Assembly: GCA_003697105.1 (NCBI GenBank) | Contig: RFFQ01000090.1 | Location: 1 to 46,920 of the forward strand | DNA: 46,920 nt | DNA from: Gemmatimonadota bacterium | Lineage (GTDB): Bacteria; 4572-55; J002 | Direction of reading: 5' to 3' | Shown here: positions 26,723 through 35,406 of the stretch, one piece after another | Layout: each line of letters starts with the position of its first letter | How positions within the stretch are numbered: the stretch's first letter is position 1 | Program-made: the position numbers and the translations under genes | Notes under the pieces: generated by a model | Told to the model about the DNA's origin: nothing | Databases searched by the model: none | What the model saw: only the letters and a program-made list of their open reading frames with translations

Positions 26723-28954
26723 ATGCCAGATTCAAACATTCGCCGCGCACTGGTTGCCGATAGTATTGCCCGGTGGGTGATTATCGCCGGTGGGGTGTTC
26801 ATCATCATAAGCGTGATTGCGATCTTATTTTTGATCCTCCACGTGACGTGGCCGCTGTTTCAATCCACGAAGGCGCAACCGGTGCAGGAGTTCAAGGCGT
26901 CCGGCTCACAACCGGCGGTGTTGGCGTTGGGGGTCGATGAATATCTGGAAACCGCTTTTATTCTGGATAATACCGGCTCTATTCGTATCATTGATCTGGA
27001 AACAGAGCAGATGATCGACCAGCATCGCCTCTATTCAGCGCGCCAAGATTCCCACGCGACAATTACCGGTATCGATTCATACGATAATTACATTTACAAT
27101 GTGCAATGGAGCGATAGCACGTTCACGATGGAAGCGGTCAAAACGGTGGTCTCTTTTGAGGGGAGTGTCCGCCAGATTAATTATGAGTTTCAGCAATTAG
27201 CGGCATTTCCCGCCGATACATTACTCGGTATTCCCCGCCAAACGGTCGCCCGGCAATCCCCAGAAGGGGGCATCACCAAAGTGAGTTTGCTGGCAGATAA
27301 CCGGTTTCATGTGACACAAGAACTCGCCGAGACAAATCTGTTTGGAATAACCACCACAACCACCTCAACCTATTTTATTGAAGATGAACTCCCTGGTGAC
27401 ATCGCCACATTTACTCTGGATCACTCCGGGCAAACATTATACGCGGGAACAACCAACGGTTATCTGCTACGCTGGGATTTGCGCGAACCAGACGTACCGG
27501 TGTTGCTAGATGAGATTCAAGCTTTTAATGACGGGCGCACAACCACGGCGTTGGCCCTGATGTTAGGGGATATATCGCTGGTAGTCGGCGACGAGACCGG
27601 TGAAGTCTCTATTTGGTTTCCGGTGCGCTCCCCCGCCCACAATAATCAGCGCAAGTTACACCGCATCCATACCTTGACCGCCCATGACAGCCCGGTCATC
27701 CAATTGTTACCTTCTCAACGCCACAAATCGGTTCTCAGTTTGAGCCAACAGGGAGACATCCATTTTGATCACATGACCAGTGGACGCCATATTCTAACCC
27801 TTGAGAACGACCCACCGGTTCAATTGGCGACCCTCTCGCTTCGCAGCAATGGATTACTCACCTACACCGCAAAGGGGCAAGCGGTGCTTTGGAAGTTGGA
27901 AAACCCCCACCCGGAGGCAAGTCTGAAAGCCTTTTTCGGCAAAGTATGGTACGAAAGTTATGATCAGCCGGAATATATCTGGCAATCGTCTTCTGGCAGC
28001 ACGGACTTTGAGCCCAAATTTAGTCTGGTGCCGCTGATGTTTGGAACGATAAAAGGCACCTTTTATGCCATGCTATTTGCCGTACCTTTAGCCTTGTTGG
28101 GCGCTATTTATACCAGCCAATTTATGTACCCCAGTTGGCGCAAACTGGTCAAGCCTTCTGTGGAAATTATGGCAGCCATTCCCTCAGTAGTAATCGGTTT
28201 TTTGGCAGCGCTTTGGTTCGCCCCGATTGTGGAAGGTGCGGTGATTCCCATCTTTCTGTCCTTTATTATCATCCCCCTAATGGCACTGGTTGCCGTCCTA
28301 TTATGGCAGTCCATTGCCTCCCAACCATCGTTCAAACAAATTGAAAAAGGCTATGAATTCATCTTGATTGTACCATTCATCTTGGTGGGGGTTTATCTGT
28401 GTTCGTGGTTGGGTCCGCTGTTAGAAGAGATGTTTTTCGCCGGTGATTTTAAGCAATGGCTGTTTGAAGAACTCAATACCCGTTACGACCAACGGAATAA
28501 TATTATTATTGCTTTTGGTTTAGGATTTGCGGTTATCCCGATCATCTTTACCATTGCCGATGATGCGCTGAGTAATGTACCGCGTAGCCTCAGTGCCGCA
28601 TCCTTGGCATTGGGTGCCAGCCGCTGGCAAACCGTTTGGAAAGTGGTGTTACCTTCTGCCAGTCCGGGCATCTTTGCCGGGGTGATGATCGGTTTTGGGC
28701 GAGCTATTGGCGAAACAATGATCGTGCTGATGGCAACCGGTAATACCCCGATCATCGATTGGAGTATTTTTAACGGTATGCGCACCCTTTCGGCGAATAT
28801 CGCCGTTGAAATCCCGGAGGCCCCCTTTAACGGGACACTTTACCGGGTACTCTTTTTATCTGCCGTGATTCTGTTTGTCTCCACGTTTATTATCAACACG
28901 GCTGCAGAACTCGTGCGGCAGCGGTTGCGCAAAAAATACGGACGATTTCAGTAA
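26723..28954 (+). CDS. pstC: Phosphate ABC transporter permease PstC with periplasmic propeller-like insert
   Basis: Permease of 743 residues, more than twice the E. coli length. Membrane helix 1 (about 13-40) is followed by a long extracytoplasmic region (about 50-420) with WD40-like strands such as YLLRWDLREPDVP, SLVVGDETGEVSIWF and HTLTAHDSPVIQLL. The standard permease domain (436-735) has the EAA-type loop (SLAALALGAS-like AASLALGASRWQTVWKVVLP) and GRAIGETMIVLMATGN. Similar long PstC proteins are known in gammaproteobacteria. ATG 26723 is chosen; an upstream in-frame GTG at 26678 adds residues that do not fit. Confidence 0.92.
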   Translation: MPDSNIRRALVADSIARWVIIAGGVFIIISVIAILFLILHVTWPLFQSTKAQPVQEFKASGSQPAVLALGVDEYLETAFILDNTGSIRIIDLETEQMIDQHRLYSARQDSHATITGIDSYDNYIYNVQWSDSTFTMEAVKTVVSFEGSVRQINYEFQQLAAFPADTLLGIPRQTVARQSPEGGITKVSLLADNRFHVTQELAETNLFGITTTTTSTYFIEDELPGDIATFTLDHSGQTLYAGTTNGYLLRWDLREPDVPVLLDEIQAFNDGRTTTALALMLGDISLVVGDETGEVSIWFPVRSPAHNNQRKLHRIHTLTAHDSPVIQLLPSQRHKSVLSLSQQGDIHFDHMTSGRHILTLENDPPVQLATLSLRSNGLLTYTAKGQAVLWKLENPHPEASLKAFFGKVWYESYDQPEYIWQSSSGSTDFEPKFSLVPLMFGTIKGTFYAMLFAVPLALLGAIYTSQFMYPSWRKLVKPSVEIMAAIPSVVIGFLAALWFAPIVEGAVIPIFLSFIIIPLMALVAVLLWQSIASQPSFKQIEKGYEFILIVPFILVGVYLCSWLGPLLEEMFFAGDFKQWLFEELNTRYDQRNNIIIAFGLGFAVIPIIFTIADDALSNVPRSLSAASLALGASRWQTVWKVVLPSASPGIFAGVMIGFGRAIGETMIVLMATGNTPIIDWSIFNGMRTLSANIAVEIPEAPFNGTLYRVLFLSAVILFVSTFIINTAAELVRQRLRKKYGRFQ

Positions 28955-29000
28955 ACATCATAAAACCATTCGACCTTTCCCCGTTGAGTGAGTGAAATAA

Positions 29001-30590
29001 ATGAATACCTTTTGGCGACAAGGTGAACCTTTTGTTTGGTTGACAGCAACGGCAATGACCGTCACCTTGCTCATTACCTTGACCTTGATCGGGGTTGTGA
29101 TGATCAACGGGTTGGGCTATTTTTGGCCCTCTCGTCTCATTGAGTTGACCCTGACAGATGGTACGCACGTGATGGGTCGGGTCACCCAAGAAGACACGAT
29201 GCCCAATGGAAGCGGGAAACGCCTGCAACTGAAAGTGGGCAATCGAGATTTATACGGCATGGACTTCCGGTGGATCAATGGGAGTGATATTCATGACCAG
29301 ACCTACCCGGTGGATGCTGTCGCAGTGGAACGTATGGAATACGGCGATTTCTACGGCTATTTGCAAACCGTTACCATTCCGGGCTTGCTGAAACCCCCTG
29401 CCGACCCGTGGGATGCACTGAGCGACACCCGCCGGAAATTGCGCCGTAAAGAAAAAGAGCTAGAAGCTATCAATGCCAAGATGTCCAAACTGAATTACCG
29501 GCAACGCCAAATCCGGCTCAAGCGCCAAAAATTGGAGTACCAGAAAAAACCCCACGTGGAAATCAAAAAATTAACGGATATGGAAGTGCAACTGGGGCAA
29601 GCTTTTGAAGAAATGCTAGTGACCCACAATCAAAAAATCGAAGAACTCCGCCGGTACACGGCTACGTTTGCCGATGCCAACGGTCAGACAAAAGAAATCC
29701 CGATGGTAGATATTGTCCGGGTGTACCGCCCCAACCAGATGGGTGTGGGTGCCAAAATTGGTTTTTATGCGGGCAAGATTAAAGAGTTGCTCCTCAGCGA
29801 ACCGCGGGAATCCAACACGGAAGGGGGGCTGTTCCCGGCAATTTTTGGTACGGTGATGATGGTCTTTTTGATGAGCCTCTTTTCCATGCCGATGGGGGTG
29901 ATTGCTTCCATTTATTTGCGGGAGTATGCCAAAGAAGGGCTGTTTGTCCAGTTGGTGCGGATCGCCGTGAATAATCTAGCGGGGGTGCCCTCAATTGTTT
30001 ACGGTGTTTTTGGGTTGGGATTTTTCGTTTATGGCGTCGGGGGTAGCATCGATCACCTCTTTTTCCCAGAGCGATTACCCACGCCGACGTTTGGCACCGG
30101 TGGCATTTTATGGGCAAGTTTAACGATGGCGTTGTTGACCGTACCGGTTGTTATTGTGGCAACAGAGGAAGGCTTAGCCGCCGTTCCACAGGGTATCCGG
30201 GAAGGATCGCTGGCGCTGGGAGCAACTAAATTTCAAACACTGATTAAGGTGGTGCTACCGATGGCATCCCCGGGGATTCTGACCGGTTTTATTCTGGCGA
30301 TGGCACGGGCGGCGGGGGAAGTTGCCCCCTTGATGATCGTCGGAGTGGTCAAATTAGCACCGGCGTTGCCGCTGGATGCTAACTTTCCCTTTTTCCATTT
30401 TGATCGCAAATTTATGCATTTAGGCTTTCATATTTATGACATCGGATTTCAATCGCCCAACGTGGAAGCCGCCAAACCGATGGTGTATGTAACCACCTTA
30501 CTGCTGGTCTCCGTGGTGCTTTTAATGAGTATGACAGCAATTTATCTGAGAAATAGTATCCGCAAAAAATACCAAACGGGAGCATTCTAA
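29001..30590 (+). CDS. pstA: Phosphate ABC transporter permease PstA with coiled-coil insert
   Basis: Permease of 529 residues, longer than the usual 290 or so. After membrane helix 1 (about 12-38) there is an extracytoplasmic insert to about residue 265, with a charged coiled coil at about 135-215 ([20 protein letters not shown] and following). The permease domain (270-525) contains [20 protein letters not shown] and [20 protein letters not shown]. Both permeases in this operon have enlarged outer regions, which may contact PstS or each other (inference). Confidence 0.92.
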   Translation: MNTFWRQGEPFVWLTATAMTVTLLITLTLIGVVMINGLGYFWPSRLIELTLTDGTHVMGRVTQEDTMPNGSGKRLQLKVGNRDLYGMDFRWINGSDIHDQTYPVDAVAVERMEYGDFYGYLQTVTIPGLLKPPADPWDALSDTRRKLRRKEKELEAINAKMSKLNYRQRQIRLKRQKLEYQKKPHVEIKKLTDMEVQLGQAFEEMLVTHNQKIEELRRYTATFADANGQTKEIPMVDIVRVYRPNQMGVGAKIGFYAGKIKELLLSEPRESNTEGGLFPAIFGTVMMVFLMSLFSMPMGVIASIYLREYAKEGLFVQLVRIAVNNLAGVPSIVYGVFGLGFFVYGVGGSIDHLFFPERLPTPTFGTGGILWASLTMALLTVPVVIVATEEGLAAVPQGIREGSLALGATKFQTLIKVVLPMASPGILTGFILAMARAAGEVAPLMIVGVVKLAPALPLDANFPFFHFDRKFMHLGFHIYDIGFQSPNVEAAKPMVYVTTLLLVSVVLLMSMTAIYLRNSIRKKYQTGAF

Positions 30591-30592
30591 TT

Positions 30593-31396
30593 ATGTCGGC
30601 ACCGGCACAAGCCCTACAAAAACCCCATGTGATAGATATAAAAAATCCGATTTTAACCATCGAAAACCTGAATCTATGGTATGGAAATACCCATGCCCTT
30701 AAAAATATCTCGTTATCGATCCCGCCCCAAAAAGTGACGGCATTTATCGGACCCTCCGGTTGTGGAAAATCCACCTTGTTACGCTGTTTAAACCGCATGA
30801 ATGATCTGGTGGATGATGTCCGGATTGAAGGGAATTTACGGTTCGATTCTCTGGACATCAACTCTCCCACGGTGGATGTGATCGGCTTGCGCCGCCGCAT
30901 CGGGATGGTCTTCCAAAAATCAAACCCGTTTCCCAAGTCGATCTACGAAAATGTGGTGTACGGGTTGCGGATTGCCGGTATTAACGACCGCAACGAGCTG
31001 GATGCAACGGCGGAACGGAGTTTGCGCGGAGCCGCCTTGTGGGATGAAGTCAAAGACCGGTTGTATGAATCCGCCTTGACACTCTCCGGCGGGCAGACCC
31101 AACGGCTCTGTATTGCGCGCGCTATCGCCGTGAATCCGGAGATTATCCTGATGGATGAACCTTGTTCCGCCCTGGATCCCATCGCAACAGCTCGCGTGGA
31201 AGACCTCATTACGGAACTCAAAGAGCGATACACCGTTGTCATTGTGACCCACAACATGCAACAAGCGGCGCGCATCTCGGATTATACCGCCTTTTTGTAT
31301 TTAGGGGAATTGATTGAATACGATGAGACCGAAAAAATCTTTACGCGGCCTTCCCGCCAACAAACACAGGACTATATCACGGGACGTTTTGGTTAG
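30593..31396 (+). CDS. pstB: Phosphate ABC transporter ATP-binding protein
   Basis: ATPase of 267 residues. Walker A is GPSGCGKST (53-61), the signature is [14 protein letters not shown], Walker B is [13 protein letters not shown] and the switch histidine is in [10 protein letters not shown]. The signature has T where most PstB proteins have Q. The ATG lies two bases after the pstA stop. Confidence 0.97.
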   Translation: MSAPAQALQKPHVIDIKNPILTIENLNLWYGNTHALKNISLSIPPQKVTAFIGPSGCGKSTLLRCLNRMNDLVDDVRIEGNLRFDSLDINSPTVDVIGLRRRIGMVFQKSNPFPKSIYENVVYGLRIAGINDRNELDATAERSLRGAALWDEVKDRLYESALTLSGGQTQRLCIARAIAVNPEIILMDEPCSALDPIATARVEDLITELKERYTVVIVTHNMQQAARISDYTAFLYLGELIEYDETEKIFTRPSRQQTQDYITGRFG

Positions 31397-31463
31397 TATC
31401 TTGCTGAATAACCGCAGGTCACCGTGATTTGATTTTCATTTTAATGTGTAAGGAAGTCATCCC

Positions 31464-32117
31464 ATGGCAAAACATTTTTTTACTGAAATTGATCAAATCA
31501 AAAAAGAGATCTTAGCCCTGAGCGCCCTCGTCGAGGAGAACGTCCAACTCGCCATTAAAGCCCTACATGAACGGAATGACAAGCTGGCAAAAGAAGTGAT
31601 CAAACAGGACGATATTATCGATCAAAAAGAGGTTGAAATTGAGGAAGAGTGCTTAAAAGTGATGGCGTTGCACCAACCGGTAGCGGTCGATCTGCGGTTT
31701 TTGGTCTCTGTATTGAAAATCAATAATGATTTAGAGCGCGTGGGCGATTTGGCCGTTAATATTGCCAATAAAGCGTCTTATTTTTCGCGTCACCCGGAGA
31801 TCACCATCCCCATTGATTTTGGTGAGATTGCTAACAAAACAAAGTTGATGCTCAAACTGAGCCTCGATGCATTTGTCAATTTAGATGCGGAATTGGCGCG
31901 GCAGGTCTGCGTGATGGATGAGGAAGTAGACCGGATGAAACGAGAAGCCAAGTCCTATATTCGCAAAAATATCAATAATGATTTTGACTTAGGAGACCGG
32001 CTGTATTCGGTCTGCCGGAATTTGGAGCGCATCTCAGATATGGCAACCAACATCGCTGAAGACGTGGTGTACATGGTCGAAGGGCGGATCATCCGCCACC
32101 GAGCGCAAGATGATTAG
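31464..32117 (+). CDS. phoU: Phosphate signalling protein PhoU
   Basis: Two-repeat helical bundle of 217 residues with the metal-binding motifs of PhoU (ERVGDLAVNIANKA in the first half and ERISDMATNIAEDVVYMVEG in the second). It represses the Pho response when PstSCAB is saturated. Separate ribosome site (AAGGAAG). Last gene of the operon before a strong terminator. Confidence 0.95.
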   Translation: MAKHFFTEIDQIKKEILALSALVEENVQLAIKALHERNDKLAKEVIKQDDIIDQKEVEIEEECLKVMALHQPVAVDLRFLVSVLKINNDLERVGDLAVNIANKASYFSRHPEITIPIDFGEIANKTKLMLKLSLDAFVNLDAELARQVCVMDEEVDRMKREAKSYIRKNINNDFDLGDRLYSVCRNLERISDMATNIAEDVVYMVEGRIIRHRAQDD

Positions 32118-32138
32118 ATTGAATGATCTGTTTTGATG

Positions 32139-32177
32139 AAAAATCCCGCGGAGAAGGTATCTCTAGCGGGATTTTTT
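32139..32177. terminator. Intrinsic terminator after phoU
   Basis: AAAAATCCCGC / GCGGGATTTTTT stem with a 16-base loop and a T run. A-rich on the other side, so it could also stop transcription from the K+ channel gene. The stretch 32178-32300 holds no supportable gene. Confidence 0.9.
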
Positions 32178-32300
32178 ATGGGTCGTACACGTTGCCGGCT
32201 GAGGCTTCTTCCCGCAGACTCTCAAATTCTCCAATTTCTACCGTAATAAGTGACTTTCAGGATATCTTATGGTGAGCTATCCATTAACGTTGTGTAATGG

Positions 32301-33326
32301 CTAGAAGATGATGGGGATACCGTTGACCGCGACCAGTTGTTTGAGGCGATCAATCGTATCTTCTTGACCGAGCACAATGAGAGTATCCAGCGGTTTAAGG
32401 GGGCGCATTACCGGCGGCGAAATCTGGACTCGTTCCCCATGGGGGCGGATACCGATAATCATGGCGCCGGTTTGCTCCCGGATGCGACATTCGATGATCG
32501 ATTTACCGATCATTGTCGAATCCGCCGGAATGGTGACTTGTTCGATGCGCAGGGCAATATCTTCGCCGTGCATGATCACATCCAAAAAATCGACGACATC
32601 TGGGCGGAGGAGAACGGACGCCATGCGCCGCCCTCCAATGGAGGCAGGAAGAATCACTTTATCGGCACCAGCCCGGATCAATTTGGGTTCGGAGGACTCT
32701 TCAGCCGCACGTGAGACAATCTTTAAGTCTGGATTCAGTCCCCGTGCCGTCAAGGTGACAAACACATTGTCGGCATCGTTATGCAGGGTTGTGATAAGCC
32801 CTTTTGCTCGTTCAATGCCGGCATGCACCAAGACTTTATCTTCGGTGGCATTCCCGATGATCCGCGGTATGGATTCGGGGAGATGTTCCATTTTTTCTGC
32901 ATCCTGTTCAATCACCACAAAGTCAACCCGGACGCGGAGAAGTTCTTCAACGGCTTCACCGCCGGTACGTCCGTAGCCGCAGACAATTATATGGTGGTTG
33001 AGTTTGGCAATCAATCGATCCATCTGTTGTCCTCTCAAGACCATTTTAAGTTCGCCTTCCACGATAAACGAGGCGAAGGTACCCGCAAAATAACCGGCAA
33101 CACCAAAGCCGATCGTGATCAAAAAAACGGTAAAAAGCCGTCCGGTGGGCGACAAATGATGAATTTCACCAAAACCGACGGTACTCAGAGTGATCACGGT
33201 CATATAAAGGGCTTCCAGTACAGACCAGCCCTCAATCCAAATATACCCGAGTGTGCCAAAACCAGTGACAACAATAATTGCGATAAACGCAATTGCCACT
33301 CGATCAAAAATCCGTTTGGTATGCAT
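32301..33326 (-). CDS. Two-helix potassium channel with RCK domain (MthK/Kch-like)
   Basis: Potassium channel subunit of 341 residues. Membrane helix 1 is at about 9-30, the pore with selectivity filter TVGFGE near 54-59 and helix 2 at about 69-88. A cytoplasmic RCK/TrkA-N domain starts at NHHIIVCGYGRTGGEAVEEL and a TrkA-C domain occupies the last 90 residues (STMIGKSIIECRIREQTG). Ligand gating by nucleotide or Ca2+ is typical of the family. ATG 33326 follows GGAA by six bases; the 21 extra residues of the longer frame have no ribosome site and run into the promoter. Confidence 0.92.
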   Translation of the reverse strand: MHTKRIFDRVAIAFIAIIVVTGFGTLGYIWIEGWSVLEALYMTVITLSTVGFGEIHHLSPTGRLFTVFLITIGFGVAGYFAGTFASFIVEGELKMVLRGQQMDRLIAKLNHHIIVCGYGRTGGEAVEELLRVRVDFVVIEQDAEKMEHLPESIPRIIGNATEDKVLVHAGIERAKGLITTLHNDADNVFVTLTARGLNPDLKIVSRAAEESSEPKLIRAGADKVILPASIGGRRMASVLLRPDVVDFLDVIMHGEDIALRIEQVTIPADSTMIGKSIIECRIREQTGAMIIGIRPHGERVQISPPVMRPLKPLDTLIVLGQEDTIDRLKQLVAVNGIPIIF

Positions 33327-33360
33327 GGGAATTCCATTAGAAATGCAAGATGAGGCTTGC

Positions 33361-33389
33361 AATCTACCATCGTACCCGGAAATTGTCAA
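33361..33389 (-). promoter_or_regulatory. Sigma70-type promoter of the K+ channel gene
   Basis: On the minus strand, TTGACA, 17 bases, TAGATT, 35 bases before the ATG at 33326. Confidence 0.65.
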
Positions 33390-33409
33390 AAAATATTTCT
33401 ATTTTTTCC

Positions 33410-33438
33410 TTGAAATTATGGTAAAAATCGGGTATTTT
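33410..33438 (+). promoter_or_regulatory. Possible promoter of the radical SAM gene
   Basis: TTGAAA, 17 bases, TATTTT, about 80 bases before the ATG. Divergent from the channel promoter. Confidence 0.45.
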
Positions 33439-33518
33439 CATCCAACTTGTTCTTTATCAAATGGTTGGAAATCCAATCGTAAAATCGTAATTGACGTTCT
33501 CAGGTAAGGAGAGATTTC

Positions 33519-34688
33519 ATGCACAGTACGATTCCCATGAGTTTTGTAACCAAAGCGGCTCAAACCCCAGATGTTCTCTTTGCCATCATGAAAGCGATGG
33601 CAAAAAAGAAGATGTTTTACCACTTTACGGATTATATGGCGTCCCAACATAAGCCGCTCCGGCTGGGTCAAATTAGCCTCAAGATTACCAATGTGTGCAA
33701 CTTGCGCTGTAAAATGTGCGGACAGTGGGGCGAAAGTGGTTACAACCATGATAAATCTATGGCAGAACTGAAAGATGTGGTCCCATTGGAAACGTATAAG
33801 CGCATGGTGGATGAAGTCAAAGACGATAAGCCGTTCATTTACATTTGGGGAGGCGAACCGTTTCTTTACCCGGATTTGGTGCCTTTGCTCCGGTACATGA
33901 AGGAAGCCGGTTTAATGGGTTCTGTGGTGACCAATGCGGTCAAACTGGAAAAATACGCCGCCGAACTGGTTGACATTGGTTGGGATGCCTTCATGGTTTC
34001 GCTGGATGGTCCAAAAGACATCCATAATGAAATTCGGGGACATAAAGATAGCTATGACAAAGTCATTAACGGTATTACCCGACTAAATGAAGAAAAGCGG
34101 AAACAAGGAAAGAAAAAACCGTATACCATGATTTTGACCACCGTCATGCGGGACAATCCCCATGCGTTGTTCGATGTCTTCAAAATTGCGGAAGAGATTG
34201 AAGCCAGTTGTGTGGTGGTCTATTATTGCTGGTTCACCACAGAAGAGCGGGTCAAAGACCATACCCGCCAGATGCAAACCCGCTTTAACATTACGCCGTG
34301 GTCGGTGCATGGCTATGTTGCCGATTGGCATAACGTGAATGACCGGGAGCTTCAGGAGAGTGTGAAACGCATTAAATCCCACAAATGGAAAATGCCTTAC
34401 GTCTTCTATCCCGAATTGGAGATTGAGGACATCCCCCGATACTACAATGAACCGGGGAATTTCTTCGGACATGACAAATGTATCTCGATCTACACCACCG
34501 CAGAAGTCATGCCCAATGGGGATGTGGCAACCTGTCGCGATTACCCAGATTACATCACAGGCAATATCCGTGAAAATTCCATCAAAGAGATTTTCAACAA
34601 TGACAAATACTGGAAATTCCGCAACTCCATCAAAAATGAGGGGATGTTACCAATCTGTGCCCGCTGTTGCGGATTAATGGGGTTTTAA
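33519..34688 (+). CDS. Radical SAM protein with SPASM-type C-terminus
   Basis: Radical S-adenosylmethionine enzyme of 389 residues. The 4Fe-4S motif is C60-NLR-C64-KM-C67, followed by the SAM-binding IWGGEPFLYPDLVPLL and MVSLDGPKDIHNEIRG. The C-terminal part has further cysteines (GHDKCISIYTT, GDVATCRDYPDYITGNIREN, ICARCCG) in the arrangement of a SPASM/Twitch auxiliary cluster domain. Such proteins modify peptides or act on small molecules; no precursor peptide gene is evident next to it. Strong ribosome site (AAGGAGAG). Confidence 0.9.
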   Translation: MHSTIPMSFVTKAAQTPDVLFAIMKAMAKKKMFYHFTDYMASQHKPLRLGQISLKITNVCNLRCKMCGQWGESGYNHDKSMAELKDVVPLETYKRMVDEVKDDKPFIYIWGGEPFLYPDLVPLLRYMKEAGLMGSVVTNAVKLEKYAAELVDIGWDAFMVSLDGPKDIHNEIRGHKDSYDKVINGITRLNEEKRKQGKKKPYTMILTTVMRDNPHALFDVFKIAEEIEASCVVVYYCWFTTEERVKDHTRQMQTRFNITPWSVHGYVADWHNVNDRELQESVKRIKSHKWKMPYVFYPELEIEDIPRYYNEPGNFFGHDKCISIYTTAEVMPNGDVATCRDYPDYITGNIRENSIKEIFNNDKYWKFRNSIKNEGMLPICARCCGLMGF

Positions 34689-34714
34689 GCCACGCCGACG
34701 GCTTCCGGTACAAA

Positions 34715-34752
34715 TAAAAAAACGCCTCGATCTGAATGGATCGAGGCGTTTT
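34715..34752. terminator. Bidirectional intrinsic terminator
   Basis: AAAACGCCTCGATC / GATCGAGGCGTTTT, a 14-bp perfect stem with a 6-base loop and A/T flanks. It ends both the radical SAM gene and the convergent thiol-redox operon, whose last codon (TAA 34766-34768) lies 13 bases away. This placement supports the extended selenoprotein frame as the true operon end. Confidence 0.92.
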
Positions 34753-34765
34753 GCTATGTTGTGAT

Positions 34766-34957
34766 TTATGCAGATGGTGAAGATGAGGTTTCCTCTATCT
34801 CCAGGGGATCAACTGCAACGGTGTTGTCGTGCCGTGGAACCTCCACGTTACAGGCTTCGCCCATTCAGGTGGGCACCCCCATCGCCGGAAAGACCCAGCG
34901 CATCAGGATAAACCAACCCGCAAAAATTAACAACACGGAAAAATCTTCAAATTGCAT
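34766..34957 (-). CDS. Small membrane selenoprotein (candidate, TGA read as Sec)
   Basis: The start is ATG 34957 with TAAGGAG five bases upstream, that TAA being the OsmC stop. The frame gives MQFEDFSVLL, a membrane helix (about 8-26) and WVFPAMGVPT, then TGA (34865-34867), then MGEACNVEVPRHDN and an acidic Ser/Glu tail to TAA at 34766. Read through, it has 63 residues with Sec at 31 and a cysteine at 35 (U-x-x-x-C). A 15-base perfect hairpin with a GGU loop follows the TGA at SECIS distance. If TGA is a real stop, the product is a 30-residue membrane peptide. No family name is claimed. Last gene of the thiol operon. Confidence 0.7.
34833..34847 (-). promoter_or_regulatory. Bacterial SECIS-like hairpin of the small selenoprotein
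   Basis: In the RNA, CGUGGA-GGU-UCCACG, six perfect pairs. The loop begins 24 bases after the UGA, inside the 16-37 range described for bacterial SECIS elements, and starts with G. The A-GGU-U apex resembles the GGU loop of E. coli fdhF. A weaker lower stem (34828-34852) extends it. Confidence 0.7.
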
Positions 34958-34966
34958 GGGTGCTCC

Positions 34967-35404
34967 TTAGGGTTGAACGACAATTTCAGGTTCTAGGTGG
35001 ACGGCGGTTTTCATGGAATTGGAGATCAAACAAACCTTTTCCGCTTTCGTAATGATGCGTATCGCCCGGTCGCGTTTATCTTCGTGGGGAATGACAATGC
35101 GCGGTCGCAACGTGATTTCGGTAATCATAAACCCGTTTTCGGTCTTTTCCAGCACTCCTTCGGCACTGGAGGAGTAGCTGGTAAATTCCAGTTTAGAGTT
35201 TTCGGCAATCGCCAAAAAGGTGGTCATCAAACAGATTTCCGCCGATGCCACAAATAGATGTTCTGGTGACCAGATGCCGGGATGTCCTTTCGGGAACTCC
35301 GGAGGTGTTGCGACTTCTATATCAGGCAGACCCTCACTGGAGAGGATACCTTTCCGTTGTTCATCCCACCGGAGACTCGTCGTATAAATATGTTTATCTG
35401 CCAT
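34967..35404 (-). CDS. OsmC/Ohr family peroxiredoxin-like protein
   Basis: OsmC-family protein of 145 residues with the two family cysteines, C58 (SPEHLFVASAEICLMTTF) and C125 (AEKVCLISNSMK), and the glutamate in SPEHL. OsmC/Ohr proteins reduce organic hydroperoxides or handle persulfides. Selenocysteine forms of OsmC exist in other bacteria; here both positions are cysteine codons. The ATG lies two bases after the PDO stop, and its own stop is part of the ribosome site of the next gene. Confidence 0.9.
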   Translation of the reverse strand: MADKHIYTTSLRWDEQRKGILSSEGLPDIEVATPPEFPKGHPGIWSPEHLFVASAEICLMTTFLAIAENSKLEFTSYSSSAEGVLEKTENGFMITEITLRPRIVIPHEDKRDRAIRIITKAEKVCLISNSMKTAVHLEPEIVVQP

Positions 35405-35406
35405 TA

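Noticed and set aside
32178-32260. Minus-strand tail reading ...EFESLREEASAGNVYDP-stop before the phoU terminator
   Set aside because: It looks protein-like but is closed by in-frame stops upstream and has no start codon; too short to support as a gene.
34761-34970. Plus-strand open frame opposite the small selenoprotein
   Set aside because: It has no ribosome site and starts inside the transcription unit's terminator region; its composition is that of an antisense shadow.
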